Assembly: GCA_938041695.1 (NCBI GenBank)
Contig: CALISI010000065.1
Coordinates: 1-20,671 of the forward strand
DNA from: an uncultured Actinomyces sp.
GTDB lineage: Bacteria; Actinomycetota; Actinomycetes; Actinomycetales; Actinomycetaceae
Length of the DNA: 20,671 bases
Reading direction: 5' to 3'
The notes beneath the pieces were generated by a model, which saw nothing but the letters and a program-made list of their open reading frames with translations, was not told where the DNA came from and ran no database searches. Below are positions 15,230 through 20,671 of this stretch, one piece after another. Each line of letters begins with the position of its first letter. Position 1 is the first letter of the stretch. Position numbers and translations under genes: made by a program.

Positions 15230-15682
15230 ATGAGCGAGTCGTTCGGTGCACGCGCACGTAAGTTCATGGGCTGGTACTCACCTGAGGAGCCCATCGACGA
15301 ATTCGAAGAATTCGATGAGGTTGAAGAGGTGGCACCCGTGGCCGACATTACTCCTGTGTCCCGTCCGACCCTGACGAGCATTCGTCGCGAGGAGCCCGTC
15401 GAGGATCTCACGCGCATCGTGACGATCCACCCGACGGCATACTCTGATGCCGTCACGATCGGCGAGGCGTTCCGCGATGGCACGCCCGTCATTATCAACC
15501 TCACCGACATGGGTGAGGAGGAGGCCCGTCGTCTCGTGGACTTTGCAGCCGGTCTGACCTTCGGCCTGCACGGCGTGATTGAACGCGTGACGAACCGCGT
15601 CTTCCTCCTGTCCCCGGCCTCGGTGGAGGTTCAGGGTGATAACAGGTCGGGACGTCGCGGTTCCCTCTACAACCAGGGCTGA
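15230..15682 (+). CDS. sepF: Cell division protein SepF
   Basis: A 150-residue membrane anchor of FtsZ. The N-terminus (MSESFGARARKFMGWYS) can form the membrane-binding amphipathic helix. An acidic, variable linker (about 18-60) follows, then the SepF core (about 62-135) with IHPTAYSDAVTIGEAFRDG, VIINLTDM and RRLVDFAAGLTFGLHG. The last part FLLSP-SVEV is typical. The start at 15230 has a perfect GGAGGAA site at 15221-15227; a longer frame from 15149 would add 27 unconserved residues. In actinobacteria lacking FtsA and ZipA, SepF is the main tether of FtsZ. yggT follows 8 bases later. Confidence 0.96.
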   Translation: MSESFGARARKFMGWYSPEEPIDEFEEFDEVEEVAPVADITPVSRPTLTSIRREEPVEDLTRIVTIHPTAYSDAVTIGEAFRDGTPVIINLTDMGEEEARRLVDFAAGLTFGLHGVIERVTNRVFLLSPASVEVQGDNRSGRRGSLYNQG

Positions 15683-15690
15683 GAGGCTTC

Positions 15691-16002
15691 GTGGTCGTTC
15701 TCGGCTGGTTCGGGTGGGGGCTGGGTGTCCTCATCAACCTGTACATGATGGTGTTGTTCGCGCGCGTCATTCTGGACTGGATTCAGTTTTTCGCGCGCGG
15801 ATGGCGTCCCAGTGGAATCCTGCTTGTTGTCGCGAATGCGCTGTACGCGCTCACCGACCCTCCGATCCGTTGGATTGGGCGCTTTATTCCACCCCTGCGC
15901 GTCGGCGGCGGCATGGCAATCGATGTTGGTTTCATGGTGTTGTTCCTGTTCCTTATCGTTGCGCAGCGCTTGGCGAATGTTCTCTACTTCATGAGTCTGT
16001 AG
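15691..16002 (+). CDS. YggT family membrane protein
   Basis: A 103-residue protein with two or three hydrophobic segments (about 5-27 and 70-98) typical of YggT. Between them is ANALYALTDPPIRWIGRFIPPLRVGG, in which the TDP...R...PP pattern is the family hallmark. Its molecular function is not established; its constant place between sepF and divIVA suggests a role in division or polar membrane organisation. The GTG start follows GAGAGG closely after the sepF stop, so the two are probably cotranscribed. A hairpin lies just after its stop. Confidence 0.92.
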   Translation: MVVLGWFGWGLGVLINLYMMVLFARVILDWIQFFARGWRPSGILLVVANALYALTDPPIRWIGRFIPPLRVGGGMAIDVGFMVLFLFLIVAQRLANVLYFMSL

Positions 16003-16013
16003 CCATCAAATCT

Positions 16014-16050
16014 CGAGATGAGAGGCCCCACAAAAATGGACCTCTTCTCG
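16014..16050 (+). terminator. Imperfect hairpin after yggT
   Basis: CGAGA (16014-16018), GAGG (16022-16025) and CCA (16028-16030) pair with TGG (16037-16039), CCTC (16041-16044) and TCTCG (16046-16050) around loop CAAAAA, with two small internal bulges. There is no T-run, so termination is possible but unproven. Confidence 0.35.
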
Positions 16051-16059
16051 TGATGGATG

Positions 16060-16087
16060 TTGCTAGTGTGACAATTTCAGTTATTAT
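16060..16087 (+). promoter_or_regulatory. Probable divIVA promoter
   Basis: TTGCTA (16060-16065), a 16-base spacer and TATTAT (16082-16087) lie in a notably A+T-rich stretch. Transcription would start near 16094, leaving a leader of about 80 bases. A strong separate promoter for divIVA agrees with the abundance of this protein in actinobacteria. Confidence 0.55.
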
Positions 16088-16174
16088 TTTCGTGACGTGA
16101 CAGCGGGCGGCCTTCCCGGTCGTCCAGGCGTGCGGGTTCCGCGCGTCCATTCGAAACGACCGAGAGGCGAAGAA

Positions 16175-16753
16175 ATGGCCCTGCTCACTACCGAGGATGT
16201 CCTCAACAAGAAGTTCCAGTACGTCAAGTTCCGTGAGGGATACGACCAGGACGAGGTTGATGAGTTCCTCGATGAGGTTGTCTCCACCATCTACTCCCTG
16301 CAGATGGAGAACCAGGATCTGAAGGAAAAGCTCGAGGCTGCGGAGCGCCGCGTTGCCGAGCTGTCCAACTCCGACTACACCCCCGCCGAGACCCCCGCCC
16401 CCGTTGCGGCCCCGGCCGTCGAGACCCCGGCTCCTGCCGCTGCCCTCACCGGCCCGCAGGATGCGGAGTCCGCCACCTCGATGCTGGCCCTCGCTCAGCG
16501 CGTCCACGACGAATACGTGCGCGACGGCGAAGAGCAGAGCGCAAAGATCATCGCCGAGGCCAACGCCGAGCGCGAGAAGATCATCGCCGACGCTCAGGCG
16601 CAGAAGGATTCGCTGCTCTCCCAGCTCGACCAGGAGCGCGAGCTGCTCGAGAACAAGATCAACGGTCTGCGTACCTTCGAGGCCGAGTACCGCTCGAACC
16701 TGCGCAGCCACCTCGCGACCCTGCTCAACGAGGTTGGCAACGGCGAGAACTGA
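16175..16753 (+). CDS. divIVA: DivIVA / Wag31 polar growth protein
   Basis: A 192-residue coiled-coil scaffold that binds negatively curved membrane at poles and septa and directs wall growth in actinobacteria. The N-terminal membrane-binding domain reads LTTEDVLNKKFQYVKF then GYDQDEVDEFLDEV (about 4-38), followed by a first coiled coil (about 40-68). An Ala/Pro-rich linker (about 70-95) precedes a long charged coiled coil (about 103-188). The ATG at 16175 is preceded by GAGAGGCGAAGAA; an upstream in-frame start at 16097 lacks family similarity. It is flanked by its own promoter and by a strong terminator at 16768-16801, so it is probably a single-gene unit. Confidence 0.96.
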   Translation: MALLTTEDVLNKKFQYVKFREGYDQDEVDEFLDEVVSTIYSLQMENQDLKEKLEAAERRVAELSNSDYTPAETPAPVAAPAVETPAPAAALTGPQDAESATSMLALAQRVHDEYVRDGEEQSAKIIAEANAEREKIIADAQAQKDSLLSQLDQERELLENKINGLRTFEAEYRSNLRSHLATLLNEVGNGEN

Positions 16754-16767
16754 TCGCAATCGTCGAC

Positions 16768-16801
16768 CGGCGGCGGTGCACTTCGTGGTGCGCCGCCGCC
16801 G
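16768..16801 (+). terminator. Strong GC hairpin terminator after divIVA
   Basis: A 14-bp stem (16768-16781 with 16788-16801, one G-U pair) closes on a 6-base loop TTCGTG. It begins 15 bases after the divIVA stop. Only CTCGTTT follows, so the T-tail is weak, as is common for actinobacterial terminators. Confidence 0.8.
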
Positions 16802-16807
16802 CTCGTT

Positions 16808-16813
16808 TAAGAT
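16808..16813 (+). promoter_or_regulatory. -10 element of lspA, possibly leaderless
   Basis: TAAGAT ends 8 bases before the lspA ATG, so transcription should start at or 1-2 bases before the start codon. The -35 position falls within the divIVA terminator and has no good match. Confidence 0.5.
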
Positions 16814-16821
16814 AGGGAACC

Positions 16822-17325
16822 ATGGCTGACTCCTCCCACCCGATCCGCACTCGTTCGACGTGGATCTACGCGGGCCTCGTGTTCGCGGTCGCGATTATCA
16901 CCGATCAGGCGTCGAAGATGTGGGCGCGCGCTGCTCTCGATGCTTCGGAGCCGATCCCCCTGATCGGGCAGTGGCTGTCGCTCAGGCTCGTCCACAACTC
17001 GGGTGCCGCGTTCTCTTTTGCGGCTGGGAATACCTGGATTCTGACGATTTTCACCGTGGTGATCATCGGCGTGCTCGCGGTTCTCGCCCGTCGCGTGCAT
17101 CGCGCTTCGACGCTGCTGGCGATCGCGCTGCTGGCGGGTGGGGCGGTCGGTAACCTCATCGACCGGCTGACGGCCGAACCCGGCTTCGGCGTCGGCCACG
17201 TCACCGATTTCATCGCATACGGCACCTGGTTCGTCGGCAACGTCGCTGATATCTGGATTGTCCTTGGGGCGCCGCTGCTCGCGCTCGCGCTCTCCCGGGA
17301 GCCTTCGAAGGAGGAGTCGCAGTGA
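16822..17325 (+). CDS. lspA: Lipoprotein signal peptidase LspA
   Basis: A 167-residue membrane aspartyl protease (signal peptidase II) that cleaves the signal peptide of diacylglyceryl-modified prolipoproteins. Four membrane segments are evident (about 12-30, 65-88, 93-110 and 138-158). Conserved blocks are TDQASK, VHNSGAAFSF, GNLIDRL with catalytic D114, and NVADIWI with catalytic D143. Length is typical. There is no convincing ribosome binding site, but a -10 box lies immediately upstream, suggesting a leaderless transcript. The stop overlaps the next gene (GTGA, 17322-17325), so the two are cotranslated, a common actinobacterial pair. Confidence 0.97.
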   Translation: MADSSHPIRTRSTWIYAGLVFAVAIITDQASKMWARAALDASEPIPLIGQWLSLRLVHNSGAAFSFAAGNTWILTIFTVVIIGVLAVLARRVHRASTLLAIALLAGGAVGNLIDRLTAEPGFGVGHVTDFIAYGTWFVGNVADIWIVLGAPLLALALSREPSKEESQ

Positions 17326-18239
17326 GTTCGCGTATGCTTCCCGTTCCCGATGCCCTGGTGGGCGAGAGGGTTGACGCCGCGCTGGCCCGCATGCTTGGGC
17401 TGTCGCGTTCGCGCTGCGCGGAGCTGGCGGGGGAGGGGCACGTCCTCATTAACGGCGTTGCCGCAGGGAAGTCGGATCGTCTCGGGGCCCTCGACATTAT
17501 CGAGGTGACGATCCCGGAGCCTGAGAATAAGCCGACCCCGGTCACCGATATGACGATCCTGTACGACGACGAGGACATCGTCGTCGTTGATAAGCCTGTG
17601 GGCGTCGCCGCCCACACCGGCCCAGGATGGGAAGGCCCCACGGTCCTGGGTAACTTGGAGGCCGCGGGGTACCGCATCACCAGCTACGGCCCTCCCGAGC
17701 GTCAGGGCATCGTTCACCGACTCGACGTGGGGACGTCGGGCGCGATGATGGTTGCCAAGTCCGAGCTCGCCTACACGGTGATGAAGCGGGCCTTCAAGGA
17801 ACGCACGATCGAGAAGGTGTACCACGCGGTTGTGGCTGGTCATCTTGACCCGGCCTCGGGCACGATTGATGCCCCGATCGGGCGTCACCCGTCGCGCGAA
17901 TGGCGCATGGCTGTGATCGACGGCGGTAAGCGCGCGGTCACTCACTACGACACGCTGGAGCTCATGGCGGGCGCTCAGCTCACCGAGGTACACCTTGAGA
18001 CGGGGCGCACCCACCAGATCCGCGTGCACATGGCGGCGGTCGGACATCCGTGCGTGGGTGACACGTTCTACGGCGCCGATCCCACGCAGGCGGAGCGCCT
18101 GGGGCTGACCCGTCAGTGGCTGCACGCGGTGCGTCTCGGCTTCACTCACCCGCGCACGGGGATGCCGATGAGCGTGTCCAGCCCGTACCCGGCCGATCTC
18201 GAGGCCGCGCTCGAGGAGCTGCGACACCCCCGCAACTGA
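17322..18239 (+). CDS. RluA/RluD family pseudouridine synthase
   Basis: A 305-residue enzyme that isomerises uridine to pseudouridine in RNA, most likely 23S rRNA. An N-terminal S4 RNA-binding domain (about 10-55, with LSRSRCAELAGEGHVLING) precedes the catalytic domain. The signature GIVHRLDVGTSGAMMVAK contains the catalytic D135. YHAVVAGH, ETGRTHQIRVHMA and HPCVGDTFYG follow in family order. Length is normal. Substrate specificity within RluA/C/D cannot be set from sequence alone, so I give no symbol. The GTG start overlaps the lspA stop, with GAAGGAGG upstream. A 129-base gap separates it from dnaE. Confidence 0.95.
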   Translation: MSSRMLPVPDALVGERVDAALARMLGLSRSRCAELAGEGHVLINGVAAGKSDRLGALDIIEVTIPEPENKPTPVTDMTILYDDEDIVVVDKPVGVAAHTGPGWEGPTVLGNLEAAGYRITSYGPPERQGIVHRLDVGTSGAMMVAKSELAYTVMKRAFKERTIEKVYHAVVAGHLDPASGTIDAPIGRHPSREWRMAVIDGGKRAVTHYDTLELMAGAQLTEVHLETGRTHQIRVHMAAVGHPCVGDTFYGADPTQAERLGLTRQWLHAVRLGFTHPRTGMPMSVSSPYPADLEAALEELRHPRN

Positions 18240-18287
18240 CCCGACAGGGCTGGGTGAGTGCCCGGGCGCCCCGGCCTCGTCGAAGCG

Positions 18288-18321
18288 GCGTCACGCCGTG
18301 AGATGAACGACCGCGTGACGC
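18288..18321 (+). terminator. Hairpin between pseudouridine synthase gene and dnaE
   Basis: GCGTCACGC (18288-18296) and GCGTGACGC (18313-18321) form a perfect 9-bp stem with a 16-base loop. No T-run follows. A smaller CCGGG-CGC-CCCGG hairpin precedes it (18262-18274). It may end the lspA transcript or serve as an operator before dnaE. Confidence 0.4.
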
Positions 18322-18356
18322 GGGGCGTCCGTCGGCCTCGCGCGCGCCTCGGACAG

Positions 18357-18362
18357 TAGAAT
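18357..18362 (+). promoter_or_regulatory. -10 element of dnaE, leaderless start
   Basis: TAGAAT is a near-consensus -10 that ends exactly 6 bases before the dnaE ATG, placing transcription start on the A of the start codon. No purine-rich ribosome binding site is present, which supports leaderless translation. No -35 match is visible near 18334-18340. Confidence 0.65.
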
Positions 18363-18368
18363 CGACGC

Positions 18369-20671
18369 ATGGCTGATTCCTTCGTGCACCTTCACAATCA
18401 CTCCGAGTACTCGATGCTCGACGGAGCGGCGAAGACGAAAGCGATGGCGGAGGAGGCCGCGCGCCTCGGACAGCCTGCGATCGGCCTGACGGATCACGGT
18501 TACCTGTTCGGCGCCTTCGATTTCTACACGAACTGCAAGAACGCCGGCGTGAAGCCGATCATCGGCCTAGAGGCGTACGTGACGCCGGGAACCTCGCGTT
18601 TTGATCGCCAGAAGGTCCTGTGGGGAGAGCCGTGGCAGCGCGCCGACGACGTGAGCGCGGGCGGCTCTTACAACCACCTGACGCTCGTTGCCTACAACAC
18701 GACGGGCATGCATAACCTGTTCCGTCTGGGGTCCTACGCCTCGACGGACGGCCAGTTCGGCAAGTGGCCGCGCGCGGATAAGGAGCTGCTCAACCAGTTC
18801 CACGAGGGCCTCATCGTGTTCACGGGCTGCCCGTCGGGTGCCGTGCAGACGCGCCTGCGCCTGGGGCAGTGGGACGAGGCCGTGGCTGAGGCGGCGGAGC
18901 TGCGCGATATTTTCGGGGCGGAGAACTTCTACGTCGAGGTCATGGACCATGGCATCGACATCGAACGACGCACTCACCAGCAGGTCCTCGAGATCGCCAA
19001 GCTCATGAACGCGCCCCTGGTGGCCACGAACGACGCGCACTACGTCAAGCGCGACGACCGCAAGATCCAGGACGCGCTCCTGTGCATCAACTCCGGTTCG
19101 CGCATCAACGATCCCGATCGCTTCAAGTTCGACGGCGACGGCTACTACATCCGTCCCTCGGACGAGATGCGTTCCCTGTGGAGCGAGCTGCCCGGTGCCT
19201 GCGACTCGACCCTCGAGATCGCCGAGCGCTGCGACGTGCATTTCACGACCACGAAGGAGGGCGCGAACTACATGCCCGACTTCCCGGTCCCCGAGGGGGA
19301 GGATAAGACCTCGTGGTTCATCAAGGAGGTCGAACGAGGCCTGCGTGACCGTTTCCCGAACGGCATTCCTGACGCCGTGCGCAAGCAGGCCCAATACGAG
19401 GAAGACGTCATTATTTCGATGGGCTTCCCGGGCTACTTCCTGACCGTCGCCGACTACATCAACTGGGCGAAGTCACAGGGCATCCGCGTGGGCCCCGGTC
19501 GAGGCTCGGGTGCCGGATCGATGGTCGCCTACGCCATGAAGATCACCGAGCTGAACCCCCTCGATCACGGCCTGATTTTCGAGCGATTCCTCAACCCCGA
19601 GCGAATCTCCATGCCTGACTTCGACGTCGACTTCGACGAACGTAGGCGCGACGAGGTCATCGCCTACGTCAAGCGCAAGTACGGCGAGGATCGTATCAGC
19701 CAGGTCGTCACCTACGGCACGATTAAGACCAAGCAGGCCCTGAAGGACTCCGCGCGCATTCTGGGCAAGGACTTCAAGGTCGGCGAGCAGCTCACCAAGG
19801 CTCTGCCCCCGGCGATTATGGGCAAGGACATCACGGTCCACGGCATCTTCGACGAGAAAGACAAGCGCTACGCCGAGGCCTCGGAGTTCCGTAAGTTCTA
19901 CGAGGAGAATCCCGACACGCACGAGGTCGTCCAGTATGCGCTCGGCCTGGAGGGGCTGACGCGACAGTGGGGCGTGCACGCGTGTGCGGTCATCATGAGC
20001 TCCCACACGCTCACCGACATCATCCCGATCATGAAGCGCCCGCAGGACGGCGCGATCATCACGCAGTTCGACTACCCGACGTGCGAGACGCTGGGCTTGC
20101 TCAAGATGGACTTCCTGGGCCTGCGTAACCTCACGGTTGTGTCGGATGCGCTGGAGAACATTGCGCTGAACGGCAAGCCGGACCCGGACCTCGATCACCT
20201 GGCCTTCGATGATAAGAAGACGTATGAGCTGCTGGGACGAGGCGAGACTCTCGGCGTCTTCCAGCTTGATGGTGGTGGCATGCGCGACCTCCTCAAGCTC
20301 ATGAAGCCTGACAACTTCGAAGACATCTCCGCCGTCGGCGCCCTGTATCGCCCGGGCCCGATGGGCGCGAATTCGCACACGAACTACGCGCTGCGTAAGA
20401 ACGGGCGTCAGGAGATTACTCCTATCCACCCGGAGCTGAAAGAACCGCTCAAGGACATCCTGGGTACGACCTTCGGTCTGATCGTGTATCAGGAGCAGGT
20501 CATGCAGATTGCGCAGAAGCTGGCGGGATACTCGCTGGGTCAGGCAGACATTCTGCGTAAGGCCATGGGTAAGAAGAAGAAGGAGGTCCTGGACCAGCAG
20601 TTCAAGGGCTTCCGCAAGGGCATGATCGATAACGGCTACTCCGAGGAGTCGATTAAGGCCCTGTGGGACGT
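18369..20671 (+). CDS. dnaE: DNA polymerase III subunit alpha DnaE (5' part, cut by window end)
   Basis: The first 767 codons of the replicative polymerase, open to the right edge; full DnaE proteins are about 1,150-1,200 residues. The N-terminal PHP domain starts with FVHLHNHSEYSMLDG and has LTDHG and NDAHY. The polymerase palm carries PDFDVDFDERR, with catalytic D419 and D421 in the D-V-D, and D581 in LKMDFLGLRNL. YRPGPMGAN and a lysine-rich GKKKKE (fingers) follow as expected. The sequence is DnaE-type, not PolC. The ATG at 18369 is supported by conservation of the first residues and a -10 box 6 bases upstream. Confidence 0.97.
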   Translation, partial: MADSFVHLHNHSEYSMLDGAAKTKAMAEEAARLGQPAIGLTDHGYLFGAFDFYTNCKNAGVKPIIGLEAYVTPGTSRFDRQKVLWGEPWQRADDVSAGGSYNHLTLVAYNTTGMHNLFRLGSYASTDGQFGKWPRADKELLNQFHEGLIVFTGCPSGAVQTRLRLGQWDEAVAEAAELRDIFGAENFYVEVMDHGIDIERRTHQQVLEIAKLMNAPLVATNDAHYVKRDDRKIQDALLCINSGSRINDPDRFKFDGDGYYIRPSDEMRSLWSELPGACDSTLEIAERCDVHFTTTKEGANYMPDFPVPEGEDKTSWFIKEVERGLRDRFPNGIPDAVRKQAQYEEDVIISMGFPGYFLTVADYINWAKSQGIRVGPGRGSGAGSMVAYAMKITELNPLDHGLIFERFLNPERISMPDFDVDFDERRRDEVIAYVKRKYGEDRISQVVTYGTIKTKQALKDSARILGKDFKVGEQLTKALPPAIMGKDITVHGIFDEKDKRYAEASEFRKFYEENPDTHEVVQYALGLEGLTRQWGVHACAVIMSSHTLTDIIPIMKRPQDGAIITQFDYPTCETLGLLKMDFLGLRNLTVVSDALENIALNGKPDPDLDHLAFDDKKTYELLGRGETLGVFQLDGGGMRDLLKLMKPDNFEDISAVGALYRPGPMGANSHTNYALRKNGRQEITPIHPELKEPLKDILGTTFGLIVYQEQVMQIAQKLAGYSLGQADILRKAMGKKKKEVLDQQFKGFRKGMIDNGYSEESIKALWD

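Noticed and set aside
16905..18227. 440-residue - strand open frame opposite lspA and the pseudouridine synthase gene
   Set aside because: Spans two well-supported + strand genes and their overlap, with no recognisable domain.
19473..20429. 318-residue - strand open frame opposite dnaE
   Set aside because: Shadow of dnaE; composition is typical of the reverse complement of a GC-rich coding region.
1..20671. Mobile element, CRISPR, tRNA, phage or defence system
   Set aside because: All coding space is filled by conserved dcw-region genes; no transposase, direct-repeat array, attachment site or tRNA-like sequence was seen.

Overview
The window is a high-GC actinobacterial division and cell wall (dcw) locus. 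Its order is mraZ - rsmH - ftsL - ftsI - murF - mraY - murD - ftsW - murG - murC - ftsQ - ftsZ - pgeF - sepF - yggT - divIVA - lspA - rluA-family pseudouridine synthase - dnaE (cut by the right edge). All genes are on the + strand. SepF and DivIVA/Wag31 directly after ftsZ, with dnaE downstream, are typical of Actinomycetota. The absence of murE between ftsI and murF, together with no murB or ddl, fits a member of the Actinomyces/Schaalia/Bifidobacterium side of the phylum. My best guess is Actinomycetaceae, but this rests on gene order and recall, not on a search.

Region by region: bases 1-510 hold no convincing gene. They contain a palindrome, a 12-bp C-rich tandem repeat, an A+T-rich patch and, directly before mraZ, three TGGG boxes spaced exactly 10 bp apart, which match the known operator of MraZ. 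Bases 511-12912 form one tightly packed block from mraZ to ftsQ. Seven junctions overlap by 1-14 bases counting pgeF on ftsZ, and most others are under 35 bases. The main break is a structured 127-base gap between mraZ and rsmH. A second 127-base gap before ftsZ carries a good sigma-70-type promoter and an 8-bp hairpin. ftsZ-pgeF, sepF-yggT and divIVA then follow as smaller units. A strong GC hairpin terminator separates divIVA from lspA.

How they work together: RsmH modifies 16S rRNA. MurF, MurD and MurC build the UDP-MurNAc-peptide. MraY and MurG make lipid I and lipid II. FtsW and FtsI polymerise and cross-link septal wall with FtsL and FtsQ as regulators. FtsZ with its anchor SepF forms the ring, and DivIVA organises polar growth. 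LspA, the pseudouridine synthase and DnaE belong to lipoprotein processing, RNA modification and replication.

I found no mobile element, CRISPR array, tRNA, toxin-antitoxin or defence system, and no clearly new multi-gene system. The points worth a second look are regulatory: the triple MraZ operator, competing RNA stems before rsmH, the ftsZ leader hairpin, and apparently leaderless promoters for lspA and dnaE.
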